A stretch of DNA of 36,410 nucleotides, taken from assembly GCA_910586775.1 (NCBI GenBank), contig CAJUJN010000045.1, forward strand, positions 1-36,410, given 5' to 3'. The stretch's first letter is position 1, and every line of letters starts with the position of its first letter. This document shows positions 1 through 7,012 of this stretch, piece by piece. A program made the position numbers and the translations under genes. The notes beneath the pieces are model-generated. The model saw only the letters and a list, made by a program, of their open reading frames with translations, did no database searches and was not told the DNA's origin. Source of the DNA: an uncultured Acetatifactor sp. (lineage in GTDB: Bacteria; Bacillota; Clostridia; Lachnospirales; Lachnospiraceae).

Positions 1-92
1 AAATAAATTTCAGCACTTTTCACAATGGCCTAATGGGGCCAGTGAACAGTAACGACGGAAACAGAAGCCCCTCAGGAAACTTTGATTTTTTG

Positions 93-121
93 TTGTGCAA
101 ATCTCTTTTTTCATGTATAAT
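93..121 (+). promoter_or_regulatory. Candidate sigma-A promoter for the cytidylate-kinase-like gene
   Basis: A perfect -10 hexamer TATAAT lies at 116-121. A partial -35, TTGTGC, lies at 93-98, giving a 17-nt spacer. The expected start of transcription near 128 leaves a leader of about 60 nt before the ATG at 188. The -35 matches only three of six positions, so strength is uncertain. Nothing else gene-like was seen in the first 139 bases. Confidence 0.5.
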
Positions 122-187
122 AGAAGCAGGTAAAGGTTTATGATTTGGGAGAAACCTTTATACTCTGGAAAGAAGAGAGGTATCAGC

Positions 188-811
188 ATGAATACGGTGG
201 TTACGATTGGAAGGCAATTCGGCTCGGCGGGCCGTGAGATTGGCAAGAAAGTGGCCGAATATTTTGACATTAAATTTTATGACAGGGATCTTTTGACCAG
301 GGCGGCAAAGGAAAGCGGATTTTGTGAGGAAATGATACAGAATCACGATGAGCGTCCCACCAATTCATTTCTGTATAATCTGGTTATGGACACATACTCC
401 TTCGGTTATAACAATTCCTCTTTTGTGGATATGCCTATCAGCCACAAGGTATTTCTGGCTCAGTTTGACACCATTAAGAAAATTGCAGACGAAGGTCCCT
501 GCGTTATTGTAGGCCGCTGTGCGGATTATGCTCTGGCGGACAGGAACAATGTGGTTGACATATTTATATATGGGAACGAGTCATGCAAGATCAAGCGAAT
601 TATGGAAAAGTATGACCTGAGCGAGAGCAAGGCACGGGATATGATCATCAAGAAGGATAAACAGCGTCAGAGTTACTACAATTACTATTCTTCCAAGAAA
701 TGGGGACGCGCCGACAGTTATGACCTGTGTATCAACAGCAGTGTGCTCGGAGTAGACGGCACGGCAAAACTGATTACCCAGTATATCGAAGATTTTGAAA
801 AAAGAAATTGA
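188..811 (+). CDS. Cytidylate kinase-like family protein (P-loop nucleotide kinase)
   Basis: This is a 207-residue soluble protein with a P-loop near the N terminus (GRQFGSAGREIG, about residues 8-19), as in the Cytidylate_kin2 family of NMP-kinase-like proteins. A conserved IVGRCADY segment near residues 113-120 and Arg-rich lid region (KRIMEKYDLSESKARDMI) also fit that family. The family is widespread in Lachnospiraceae and its true substrate is not established; it is not the essential Cmk. The ATG at 188 was chosen because GAGAGG lies just upstream; an ATG at 140 is in frame but has no ribosome binding site. It has its own promoter and is followed by the separate L21 promoter, so it is probably monocistronic. 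Confidence 0.82.
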   Translation: MNTVVTIGRQFGSAGREIGKKVAEYFDIKFYDRDLLTRAAKESGFCEEMIQNHDERPTNSFLYNLVMDTYSFGYNNSSFVDMPISHKVFLAQFDTIKKIADEGPCVIVGRCADYALADRNNVVDIFIYGNESCKIKRIMEKYDLSESKARDMIIKKDKQRQSYYNYYSSKKWGRADSYDLCINSSVLGVDGTAKLITQYIEDFEKRN

Positions 812-821
812 AAAAAAGGGA

Positions 822-851
822 TTGACAGTTTATAGTATGCCGTGTTAAACT
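822..851 (+). promoter_or_regulatory. Candidate promoter of the rplU-prp-rpmA operon
   Basis: A perfect -35 TTGACA lies at 822-827. A TAAACT -10 lies at 846-851 with an 18-nt spacer (four of six consensus positions). A better -10, TATAGT at 854-859, is too far from this -35 (26 nt). The TTGACA begins ten bases after the stop codon of the upstream gene, so the ribosomal operon probably has its own promoter. Confidence 0.5.
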
Positions 852-859
852 GCTATAGT

Positions 860-1024
860 ATGTATTAGACAGGATTGAGATGTGTTTTATCTGCCATCTG
901 CATGCATGTTAATACATGATGTATGTCAATACATTTGTATGCCGCATGATTCGGTAGAAGAGTGTCCGTCCGGATGCCACCAAAATCAGCGAGTAAAATG
1001 AACCGAAGGTTCATAAAGGAGGTG
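860..1024 (+). ncRNA. Ribosomal protein L21 leader RNA
   Basis: About 170 nt of untranslated sequence precede rplU. It is rich in short complementary CATG/ATAC segments at 891-948. It ends in a perfect hairpin, ATGAACC (998-1004) with GGTTCAT (1008-1014) around a GAA loop, immediately before the AAAGGAGGTG ribosome binding site. The position and 3' segment fit the L21 leader family of Firmicutes (ribosomal_L21 leader in Rfam), thought to be bound by L21 for autoregulation. Exact boundaries are estimates; a covariance-model search would settle it. Confidence 0.7.
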
Positions 1025-1031
1025 CCTAATT

Positions 1032-1337
1032 ATGTACGCAATTATTGCAACAGGCGGAAAGCAGTACAAAGTTTCGGAAGGTGATGTCATCTATGTGGAA
1101 AAACTGGATGCAGAAGCTGGCAGTGTTGTTACGTTCGACCGTGTTATTGCAGTAAGTGACGAAGGCCTGAAGGTTGGAGAGGATGTCGCGAATGCAACCG
1201 TATCCGCCAGTGTTGTAGATCAGGTCAAGGGTAAGAAGGTTATTGTATACAAGTACAAGAGAAAAACCGGATATCACAAGAAGAATGGTCACAGACAGCT
1301 TTACACAAAGGTCAAGATCGACAAGATCAACGCTTAA
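1032..1337 (+). CDS. rplU: 50S ribosomal protein L21
   Basis: The 101-residue product begins MYAIIATGGKQYKVSEGD and ends with a Lys-rich tail (KRKTGYHKKNGHRQLYTKVKI), the typical bL21 sequence that binds 23S rRNA domain. Its length matches bacterial L21 (about 100-105). The start has AAAGGAGGTG at 1015-1024 with 7-nt spacing. It is the first gene of rplU-prp-rpmA: prp begins six bases after its stop. Expression is probably controlled through the upstream leader RNA. Confidence 0.97.
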   Translation: MYAIIATGGKQYKVSEGDVIYVEKLDAEAGSVVTFDRVIAVSDEGLKVGEDVANATVSASVVDQVKGKKVIVYKYKRKTGYHKKNGHRQLYTKVKIDKINA

Positions 1338-1342
1338 ATCTT

Positions 1343-1675
1343 ATGACGACAATTACCGTCCGCAAGGACAAGAACGGTTCCTACAGAGGTTTCTACTGTA
1401 GGGGACATGCAGAATACGCAAAGCGCGGCAAGCCTGATATTCTCTGTGCTGCCATATCAGCCCTGACGATAAGCACGGTTAATTCTCTGGAGGAACTGGC
1501 CGGTGAACAGATAAAGGTTACGGCAGACGAAGAGAGCGGCTTCTTCAAATGCGATTTTGAAGATATTCTGCAGGAGAAATCAAGTTTCCTGGTAGATTCC
1601 ATGGTGTTTTCTCTGGAAAATATCAGCAGAGAATACGGCAGGAAATATTTGCAAGTTAAATTCGAGGAGGTGTAA
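1343..1675 (+). CDS. prp: Ribosomal-processing cysteine protease Prp
   Basis: The 110-residue protein has the Prp signature GHAEYAKRGKPDILCAAIS, with catalytic His22 and Cys35. In Firmicutes and relatives, Prp removes the N-terminal extension of ribosomal protein L27, which is essential for ribosome function. The substrate is the next gene: its product begins MFHMNLQFFAHKKG, containing the NLQFF cleavage motif. Genes are only a few bases apart (stop at 1675, rpmA start at 1679), so protease and substrate are co-expressed. Formerly annotated ysxB. Confidence 0.95.
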   Translation: MTTITVRKDKNGSYRGFYCRGHAEYAKRGKPDILCAAISALTISTVNSLEELAGEQIKVTADEESGFFKCDFEDILQEKSSFLVDSMVFSLENISREYGRKYLQVKFEEV

Positions 1676-1678
1676 ACC

Positions 1679-1963
1679 ATGTTTCATATGAACCTTCAAT
1701 TTTTCGCACATAAAAAGGGAGTCGGTTCCACAAAGAACGGCAGAGATTCCGAGTCGAAGAGACTGGGTGCGAAGAGAGCTGACGGTCAGTTCGTAAAGGC
1801 TGGAAATATTCTTTACAGACAGCGCGGAACCAAGATTCATCCCGGCGTTAACGTAGGAAAGGGCGGGGATGATACTCTGTTCGCACTGGTTGACGGTGTC
1901 CTTCGTTTTGAGAGAAAAGGAAGAGACAAGAAGCAGGCTTCTGTTTATCCTGTAGAGAAATAG
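1679..1963 (+). CDS. rpmA: 50S ribosomal protein L27 with Prp-cleavable N-terminal extension
   Basis: The 94-residue product has the L27 core (HKKGVGSTKNGRDSESKRLG) after a nine-residue extension, MFHMNLQFF, expected to be cut off by Prp so that the mature protein starts at Ala10. Mature L27 reaches the peptidyl transferase centre through its N terminus, which explains why the cut matters. ATG at 1679 is preferred over ATG at 1688 because AGGAGG at 1665-1670 is spaced 8 nt from the first. An intrinsic terminator follows. Confidence 0.97.
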   Translation: MFHMNLQFFAHKKGVGSTKNGRDSESKRLGAKRADGQFVKAGNILYRQRGTKIHPGVNVGKGGDDTLFALVDGVLRFERKGRDKKQASVYPVEK

Positions 1964-1976
1964 TTCGAAACGCTCC

Positions 1977-2013
1977 GGACTCCAAACATGTCGGTTTGGA
2001 GTCCGTGTTTTTT
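1977..2013 (+). terminator. Rho-independent terminator of rplU-prp-rpmA
   Basis: A perfect 11-bp stem pairs GGACTCCAAAC (1977-1987) with GTTTGGAGTCC (1994-2004) around a six-base loop. A run of six T follows at 2008-2013. It separates the ribosomal protein operon from obg. Confidence 0.9.
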
Positions 2014-2117
2014 GTGTATAGTTTATTAAGAGGAAATATGCATTGGCGTACCGGCAGTACTGAAAGCAGGGAAAAGCATATCTCCTGTTTGCTTATACGT
2101 AACAGAAAGGCGGCATC

Positions 2118-3410
2118 ATGTTTGCAGACAGAGCAAAAATTAATGTGAGAAGCGGAAAAGGCGGGGATGGACATGTATCCTTCCGGCATGAAAAATACGT
2201 GCCTGCAGGCGGCCCGGACGGCGGTGACGGCGGCAGGGGCGGAGATGTCATTTTTGTGGTAGACGAGGGATTGAATACTCTGATTGATTTCCGTAATGTC
2301 CGAAAATATAAGGCCGGTGACGGTGAACCCGGCGGGAAAAAGAACTGCCGTGGGAAGGACGGAAAAGATATTACGCTGAAAGTTCCGCCCGGAACCGTTA
2401 TCAAGGAAGCCGGGAGCGGACAGGTCATTGTGGATATGTCCGGCGATAATAAAAGAATAGTGCTTCTGAAAGGAGGCCGGGGCGGCAGCGGAAACCAGCA
2501 TTATGCTACAAGTACCATGCAGGCACCCATGTATGCCCAACCCGGGCGTCCGGCCAGGGAACTTGAACTGCTGTTGGAATTGAAGGTGATTGCGGACGTG
2601 GGCCTGGTAGGCCTGCCAAATGTTGGAAAATCCACTTTGCTGGCCAGGGTTACCAATGCAAAGCCCAAGATAGCCAATTATCATTTCACTACTCTGAATC
2701 CAAATCTGGGCGTAGTAGATCTGGATGGAACCAAAGGTTTTGTCATAGCGGATATTCCGGGACTTATCGAGGGAGCTTCCGAGGGGGTGGGACTGGGATA
2801 TGAATTTTTGAGACATATCGAGCGGACAAAAGTGATCATTCACATTGTAGATGCTGCCGGTACGGAAGGCCGGGACCCGATTGAAGATATTTATACCATT
2901 AACAGGGAACTGGATGCTTATAATCCGGATATTGCCAAAAGGCCTCAGGTCATTGCCGCCAATAAGATAGATGCGATTTATGACAGGGAAGACAGTGCTC
3001 TAAATGCCATTAAAGCGGAATTTGAGCCAAAAGAGATTCCGGTTTATCCTATTTCCGCGGTCAGCGGTGAGGGTGTCAGAGAACTTCTCTATCATGTCAA
3101 CGATATGTTGGAAGGACTGGGACAGGAAACTACTGTATTTGAGCCAGAGTACAACCCGGAAACAGAACTTCTCAGAGATTCGGATGAAGGTTATACGGTG
3201 GAGTATGACAGTGACAGAGAGGAATATGTGGTTGAAGGTCCGAAAGTAGAAAAAATGCTGGGTTACACAAATCTGGACAGCGAAAAGGGATTTAACTTCT
3301 TCCAGGGTTTTTTGAAATCATCCGGTATTCTGGAACAGTTGGAGAAACTTGGAATTGAAGACGGGGATACCGTTAGGATGTACGGACATTCCTTTGATTA
3401 TTATAAATAG
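2118..3410 (+). CDS. obgE: GTPase Obg (CgtA), ribosome assembly
   Basis: The 430-residue protein shows the three Obg domains in order. The Gly-rich Obg fold (about 1-158) contains KGGDGHVSFRHEK and GGPDGGDGGRGG. The GTPase domain has G1 GLPNVGKST (about 165-173), G3 DIPGLIEGASEG and G4 NKID. The C-terminal OCT domain (about 355-430) ends GDTVRMYGHSFDYY. Obg binds the 50S subunit and couples ribosome assembly to GTP and ppGpp levels. AAAGGCGG precedes the ATG. It leads the string obg-yhbY-nadD-yqeK-rsfS, closed by the terminator at 5491-5542. A 331-residue open frame antisense to it is a shadow of its Gly-rich coding. Confidence 0.97.
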   Translation: MFADRAKINVRSGKGGDGHVSFRHEKYVPAGGPDGGDGGRGGDVIFVVDEGLNTLIDFRNVRKYKAGDGEPGGKKNCRGKDGKDITLKVPPGTVIKEAGSGQVIVDMSGDNKRIVLLKGGRGGSGNQHYATSTMQAPMYAQPGRPARELELLLELKVIADVGLVGLPNVGKSTLLARVTNAKPKIANYHFTTLNPNLGVVDLDGTKGFVIADIPGLIEGASEGVGLGYEFLRHIERTKVIIHIVDAAGTEGRDPIEDIYTINRELDAYNPDIAKRPQVIAANKIDAIYDREDSALNAIKAEFEPKEIPVYPISAVSGEGVRELLYHVNDMLEGLGQETTVFEPEYNPETELLRDSDEGYTVEYDSDREEYVVEGPKVEKMLGYTNLDSEKGFNFFQGFLKSSGILEQLEKLGIEDGDTVRMYGHSFDYYK

Positions 3411-3485
3411 TACAGAAAACAACAGCTTTCGAGAGGGACAGGATAGCCGTACGGAGAGATTGCTGTATATTAAGAGGAAAAGTTC

Positions 3486-3776
3486 ATGACGAGTAAGCAG
3501 AGGGCATATTTAAAAAGTCTCGCAAATAATCTGACACCGGTTTTTCAGGTAGGAAAGAGCAGTCTGACACCGGAACTGACACACGCAATTGGCGAAGCAT
3601 TTAACAGGAATGAGCTCATCAAAGTAGCTGTATTGAAAAACTGTGATGACGATCCCAATGTAATTGCAGAGATGGTTGCAGGGAGGACACATTCCCAGGT
3701 AGTACAGGTAATTGGCAAGAAATTTGTATTATATAAACCTGACAGAGATAACCCCAGAATCGTACTGCCGAAGTAG
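3486..3776 (+). CDS. yhbY: YhbY-family CRM-domain RNA-binding protein
   Basis: The 96-residue product consists of a single CRM domain: it starts MTSKQRAYLKSLANNLTPVFQVGKSSLTPEL, including the conserved GKSSLT turn, and contains NELIKVAVLKN and QVIGKKFVLYKP, as in YhbY/YqeI proteins. YhbY-type proteins associate with pre-50S particles and take part in ribosome maturation, in keeping with the neighbour obg. An AAGAGGAAAAG ribosome binding site precedes the ATG. The 134 bases between it and nadD hold no convincing gene. Confidence 0.9.
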   Translation: MTSKQRAYLKSLANNLTPVFQVGKSSLTPELTHAIGEAFNRNELIKVAVLKNCDDDPNVIAEMVAGRTHSQVVQVIGKKFVLYKPDRDNPRIVLPK

Positions 3777-3910
3777 ACATACAGTACAGGGTGCCTTTAG
3801 GATGGAAATTTTGAAATGCTGATCAATGATTTACAGGACAAATATGGACTGTCTTATCGCTTCGGAGTGATGGTCCCGATGTTGTATCGTAATTGGAAGG
3901 TGTGACAGAT

Positions 3911-4558
3911 ATGCGTCGAATTGGTATCATGGGTGGAACATTTAATCCCATTCATATGGGACACATGATGCTTGCAGAGTGGGTGCGGGATGCTTTGAGA
4001 CTGGATGCCGTATGGTTTATTCCCACCGGTTCTTCCTATATGAAGGATTCCAGAGAGATTCTGCCGGGCAGGGAACGTCTCCATATGGTGGAACTGGCCA
4101 TCAGGGACAATCCGTTTTTTGAATGTCTTGATATGGAAGTTGCCAGAGAAGGCCGCACTTACAGCTATGAGACACTGGAACAACTGAGGGCTGTTTATCC
4201 GAAGGATATATTCTATTTTATTGCAGGCGCAGACTGTCTTCTCACAATTGACAGTTGGAAGAATCCTGAGCGGATTTTCAGCAATTGTATTTTGGCAGCC
4301 GCAGTAAGAGGCGATGTATCCCTGAAGGAGATGGAGAAAAAGAAGCGGGAGCTTGAGCAGAAATTTTGCAGCCAGGGGAAAATACAATTGATTCCTTTTC
4401 TTCAGCTGGAGGTTTCTTCCACAGAGATACGCCAACGTATTTTGCAGAAGCGCAGCATCCGGTACCTGGTGCCGGACAGAGTAATTGCATATATAGAGGA
4501 AAAGGGTTATTACTGTGAAAAAGACGAATCAGTTGAAAAAGATCAGGAAAGCAGTTGA
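3911..4558 (+). CDS. nadD: Nicotinate-nucleotide adenylyltransferase
   Basis: NadD joins nicotinate mononucleotide and ATP to give deamido-NAD. The 215-residue protein shows the nucleotidyltransferase signature GGTFNPIHMGHMML (residues 8-21, with the HxGH ATP-binding element) and the C-terminal SSTEIRQRI motif. Length fits the family (about 200-215). ATG at 3911 was chosen because GGAAGGTG at 3895-3902 has 8-nt spacing; a TTG further upstream would overlap that site. The last 44 bases overlap the start of yqeK, indicating translational coupling; the nadD-yqeK pair is widely conserved in Firmicutes. Confidence 0.95.
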   Translation: MRRIGIMGGTFNPIHMGHMMLAEWVRDALRLDAVWFIPTGSSYMKDSREILPGRERLHMVELAIRDNPFFECLDMEVAREGRTYSYETLEQLRAVYPKDIFYFIAGADCLLTIDSWKNPERIFSNCILAAAVRGDVSLKEMEKKKRELEQKFCSQGKIQLIPFLQLEVSSTEIRQRILQKRSIRYLVPDRVIAYIEEKGYYCEKDESVEKDQESS

Positions 4559-5090
4559 AAAAGTACAGGATGCCAAAAGATTCGAACATACTCTGGGGGT
4601 GGAGTACACAGCCGCGGCACTTGCCATGCGATATGAATGCGACATCAATGATGCCCGGACTGCAGGATTACTTCACGATTGTGCCAAATGCTTTTCGGAT
4701 GAAAAGCGTCTTTCTATCTGCCGGAAAAATCACATTAAAGTGACAGAAGTGGAGAGAAAGAATCCTTTTTTATTACATGCAAAGGTCGGCGCATATCTTG
4801 CCAGGGAAAAATACGGAATAAAGGAGCCGGATATCCTTAATGCCATTCAAAATCATACCACAGGCAGAAGGAATATGAGTCTTCTGGAGAAAATTATTTT
4901 TGTGGCGGACTATATAGAACCGGGGCGGAAGCATGCTCCTAATCTGACCGAAACCCGGAAGCTTGCCTTTATTGATATCGATCGGGCTCTGGTGACGATT
5001 TTAAAAGACACTTTGGAACATCTGAAGCGTTCAGGGGGAGAAATCGACCCCATGACAGAAGAAACATGGCGTTATTATTCACAGCATTGA
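4515..5090 (+). CDS. yqeK: YqeK family HD-domain hydrolase (symmetrical Ap4A hydrolase)
   Basis: The 191-residue protein has HD-superfamily metal motifs: His in RFEHTLGVEY (about residue 25), the HD pair in GLLHDCAK, a His in FLLHAKVGAYLA, and NHTTG with FVADYIEPGR further on. Family members hydrolyse diadenosine tetraphosphate to two ADP. It uses a GTG start at 4515 inside the end of nadD; GAGGAAAAGG at 4497-4505 supports this, and the next in-frame ATG would remove the first metal ligand. It is followed closely by rsfS, the usual order nadD-yqeK-rsfS. Confidence 0.92.
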   Translation: MKKTNQLKKIRKAVEKVQDAKRFEHTLGVEYTAAALAMRYECDINDARTAGLLHDCAKCFSDEKRLSICRKNHIKVTEVERKNPFLLHAKVGAYLAREKYGIKEPDILNAIQNHTTGRRNMSLLEKIIFVADYIEPGRKHAPNLTETRKLAFIDIDRALVTILKDTLEHLKRSGGEIDPMTEETWRYYSQH

Positions 5091-5104
5091 TGTAAGGAGA
5101 ATTT

Positions 5105-5482
5105 ATGGAAAACAGAGTTTCTACAGGAACAGGTGCAAGGGAATTGGCCCGTCTGGCTATTCAGGCGCTGCAGGATAAAAAGGCACAGGATATACATGTC
5201 ATTGATATCAGTGAGGTGTCCGTTATTGCAGATTATTTTATCATAGCAGGCGGTACCAATAAGAATCAGATTCAGGCATTGTGTGATAATGTACAGGAGG
5301 TTCTTGGAAAGGCAGGATACCCGGAGAAGCAGACGGAAGGATATAATACTGCAAACTGGATACTGATGGATTTCGGAGACGTCATCATCCATATTTTTGA
5401 CAGGGAAAACAGGCTGCTTTATGACCTGGAACGTATCTGGAGAGATGGCAGACAGGTAGAAATCAGCGAATTGGAAAAATAG
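5105..5482 (+). CDS. rsfS: Ribosomal silencing factor RsfS
   Basis: The 125-residue product belongs to the RsfS/DUF143 (Iojap) family. It shows DISEVSVIADYFIIAGGTN in the first half and a VIIHIFDRENRLLYDLERIW segment near the C terminus, both typical. RsfS binds L14 on the 50S subunit and blocks subunit joining, down-regulating translation in poor conditions. TAAGGAG lies just before the ATG. It is the last gene of the obg string and is followed by a strong hairpin terminator. Confidence 0.95.
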   Translation: MENRVSTGTGARELARLAIQALQDKKAQDIHVIDISEVSVIADYFIIAGGTNKNQIQALCDNVQEVLGKAGYPEKQTEGYNTANWILMDFGDVIIHIFDRENRLLYDLERIWRDGRQVEISELEK

Positions 5483-5490
5483 TATGCGGA

Positions 5491-5542
5491 ATAAATGCCG
5501 CATGAGAGGATTTACATGACTCTCTCATGCGGCATTTATTTT
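5491..5542 (+). terminator. Strong, probably bidirectional, intrinsic terminator after rsfS
   Basis: An 18-bp perfect stem pairs 5491-5508 with 5522-5539 (core AAATGCCGCATGAGAG / CTCTCATGCGGCATTT) around a 13-base loop. A short T run (5540-5542 extending the TTAT of the stem) follows. A-rich sequence on the left side suits termination from the minus strand as well, since the next gene converges. Confidence 0.85.
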
Positions 5543-5630
5543 CCTGTGTAACCTTTCGGCTGGTTCACCGGATGTTACTTTTTAATTCATGACAACAGGA
5601 TTCAATTTATGTCTGATTCCTGCCGTCAGG

Positions 5631-5843
5631 CTATGCTTCACCCTTGTTGCCAAGGTGCATATAGAAGCTGATCAGATACAGGCCGCAGAGACCGACGATT
5701 GCGTAGACGATTCTGGAAAGCCATGACATATCGCCGAAAATAAACGCAACCAGGTCAAAACGGAATATTCCGATCAGTGCCCAGTTAATTGCACCGATAA
5801 TGGCAATGGTGAGGGCAGTGCCGTCCAAAAATTTATTTCCCAT
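5631..5843 (-). CDS. DUF378 family small membrane protein
   Basis: A 70-residue protein with two hydrophobic helices: LTIAIIGAINWALIGIF (about 8-24) and WLSRIVYAIVGLCGLYLISF (about 40-59). The GAINWxLIG pattern and the following short hydrophilic turn are typical of DUF378 (YuzA-like) proteins, whose function is unknown. The ATG at 5843 was chosen because GGAGG sits 8 nt upstream; an ATG two codons earlier is only two bases from the site. It converges with rsfS. A short copy of the palindromic repeat family lies upstream at 5889-5938. Confidence 0.85.
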   Translation of the reverse strand: MGNKFLDGTALTIAIIGAINWALIGIFRFDLVAFIFGDMSWLSRIVYAIVGLCGLYLISFYMHLGNKGEA

Positions 5844-5888
5844 TTTCATACCCTCCGTTAATCTTTTGAAAATGAACCGCACGGCAAT

Positions 5889-5938
5889 TTATACTCACGG
5901 TCAAGACATATGTCCGACAAAATGTATAATGAGTATAA
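5889..5938 (+). repeat. Palindromic repeat family, copy A (short form)
   Basis: This 50-bp element begins TTATACTC (5889-5896) and ends GAGTATAA (5931-5938), perfect inverted ends. Its interior (ACAAAATGTATAAT) matches the left half of the longer copies at 6748, 18521 and 33638, but the second arm with GGCAAAT is missing. It therefore looks like an internally deleted form of the same MITE-like element. It sits between the DUF378 gene and lexA. Confidence 0.7.
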
Positions 5939-6008
5939 GCTTCCGGCCCTATTAATATTTGCCGAATTTCAGAATTTATACATGAATTAAAATTTTGCTG
6001 ATCAGCGG

Positions 6009-6062
6009 TAACATTTTATCTAACGATAACATTTTATCTAACGATAACATTTTATCTAACGA
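6009..6062. repeat. Three perfect 18-bp tandem repeats at the 3' end of lexA
   Basis: Units 6009-6026, 6027-6044 and 6045-6062 are identical: TAACATTTTATCTAACGA. Each contains a small imperfect palindrome, GATAA-CATT-TTATC. The third unit includes the lexA stop codon (6056-6058) and its final two codons, so the array looks like duplication of the gene's end. Copies are identical, which suggests recent slippage expansion or selection. Confidence 0.9.
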
Positions 6063-6673
6063 TAAAAGCGGAAGACACCGAATACCTTTCCCAGAATCTG
6101 ACAATCATCAACGATAATGGGATCCATGGTATCATTTTCGGGCTGCAGGCGGATATGGCCGTTCTCACGATAGAAAGTCTTCACCGTGGCGGAATCATCG
6201 ATCAGCGCAACTACGATTTCGCCGTTTTGCGCAGTACTGCAGGAATTGACGAAAACCCTGTCACCGCTGAAGATTCCCGCATTGATCATGGAATCGCCGC
6301 GGACATTCAGTATGAAAGACTCTCCTTTCGGAACCACATCTGCCGGAACAGGAAAATACTCCATAATATTTTCTTCCGCAAGAATGGGCTGCCCGGCCGC
6401 CACATTACCGATGACAGGAAGGCTGACCATTTCTGTCCGAACCATCTGGAAGCTGTCGTCGCAGACTTCGATTGCTCTGGGTTTGGTAGGATCTCTTCGG
6501 ATATAGCCGTTTTTCTCCAGGGTCTCCAGATGGGAATGGACGGAAGATGTGGATTTCAGACTGACTGTCTCACAGATTTCTCTGACGGTGGGCGGATAGC
6601 CTTTTTTTAGAATTTCATCTTTAATATAGTTTAAAATTTCCTGCTGCTTGGGTGTTATTTTTCCAAATGCCAT
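6056..6673 (-). CDS. lexA: LexA repressor, SOS regulator
   Basis: The 205-residue protein has an N-terminal winged helix-turn-helix (about 1-68: PTVREICETVSLKSTSSVHSHLETLEKNGYI) and a C-terminal S24 peptidase-like domain. The self-cleavage site is Ala93-Gly94 in NVAAGQ. The catalytic pair is Ser128 (RGDSMINAGI) and Lys165 (SATVKTFY). RecA filaments trigger autocleavage and derepression of SOS genes. The ATG has ACCTCCT on the plus strand (AGGAGGT in the mRNA) five bases upstream. No canonical GAAC-N4-GTTC box was found in its upstream region; the inverted repeat at 6695-6711 is the only operator-like element. Its stop codon lies in a tandem repeat. Confidence 0.96.
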   Translation of the reverse strand: MAFGKITPKQQEILNYIKDEILKKGYPPTVREICETVSLKSTSSVHSHLETLEKNGYIRRDPTKPRAIEVCDDSFQMVRTEMVSLPVIGNVAAGQPILAEENIMEYFPVPADVVPKGESFILNVRGDSMINAGIFSGDRVFVNSCSTAQNGEIVVALIDDSATVKTFYRENGHIRLQPENDTMDPIIVDDCQILGKVFGVFRFYR

Positions 6674-6694
6674 ATATTACCTCCTGAGTTACTG

Positions 6695-6711
6695 TACATA
6701 TTATCTATGTA
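6695..6711. promoter_or_regulatory. Inverted repeat upstream of lexA, possible operator
   Basis: TACATA (6695-6700) and TATGTA (6706-6711) form a perfect inverted repeat with a five-base centre, about 22 bp before the lexA start. On the minus strand it overlaps a GATAAT -10-like hexamer. It does not match the common Gram-positive SOS box, so an autoregulatory role is only a guess. Confidence 0.3.
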
Positions 6712-6747
6712 GGTTTACTGTATCGCGTGAAGCCTGTATTCAGAATA

Positions 6748-6849
6748 TATACTCGCACTCAATAACATTTGCCAACGTAAATGTATAACGAGTGAGCGCT
6801 TCTGCTTAAACAGGACAGAAAGCGGCAAATGAATGCGCTCACGAGTATA
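6748..6849 (+). repeat. Palindromic repeat family, copy B (full length)
   Basis: A 102-bp copy starts TATACTC (6748-6754) and ends GAGTATA (6843-6849). The inner arms are CATTTGCC (6767-6773 region) and GGCAAATG (6823-6831 region). Its right 30 bases are identical to those of copy C at 13791. It lies between lexA and the recombinase gene, pointing in the same direction as copies A, D and E. Confidence 0.8.
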
Positions 6850-6965
6850 GTTTTCCCTGTGATTCCCCTTTGAGAATGTATTCCACGGAAAATCTTCAGC
6901 GGAAAAATTGTTTCATTCCGCAGAATATCCTGTTTTCTAATATCTAGTCTACCATATAAATCCGG
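6850..6965. other. Rest of the lexA-xer intergenic region, no gene seen
   Basis: The 339-bp gap 6674-7012 holds, in order, the lexA ribosome binding site and inverted repeat, repeat copy B, this stretch, and the recombinase terminator. Within this stretch only a small GCGGAA/TTCCGC hairpin (6899-6904 with 6916-6921) stands out. No open frame with a ribosome binding site was found. Confidence 0.6.
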
Positions 6966-7001
6966 AAAAAGCAAACATATATTCCAAAAATATGTTCGCT
7001 T
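6966..7001 (-). terminator. Intrinsic terminator of the ttcA-xer operon
   Basis: Read on the minus strand, AAGCGAACATAT (7001-6990) pairs with ATATGTTTGCTT (6980-6969), 11 of 12 bp, around a nine-base loop. Five T follow (A residues 6966-6970 on the plus strand). It lies directly after the recombinase stop codon at 7013. Confidence 0.8.
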
Positions 7002-7012
7002 TCTGCCGCTTT

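Noticed and set aside
1848..2843. A 331-codon frame on the minus strand
   Set aside because: It is antisense to rpmA and obg and has no recognisable domain.
3816..3905. A 29-codon frame between yhbY and nadD
   Set aside because: It has a plausible ribosome binding site but no family features and overlaps the nadD ribosome binding site; conservation would be needed.
6973..6986. A sequence resembling the Gram-positive SOS box (CAAACATATATTCC)
   Set aside because: It matches the box imperfectly and forms one arm of the terminator hairpin after the recombinase gene, 300 bases from the lexA start.
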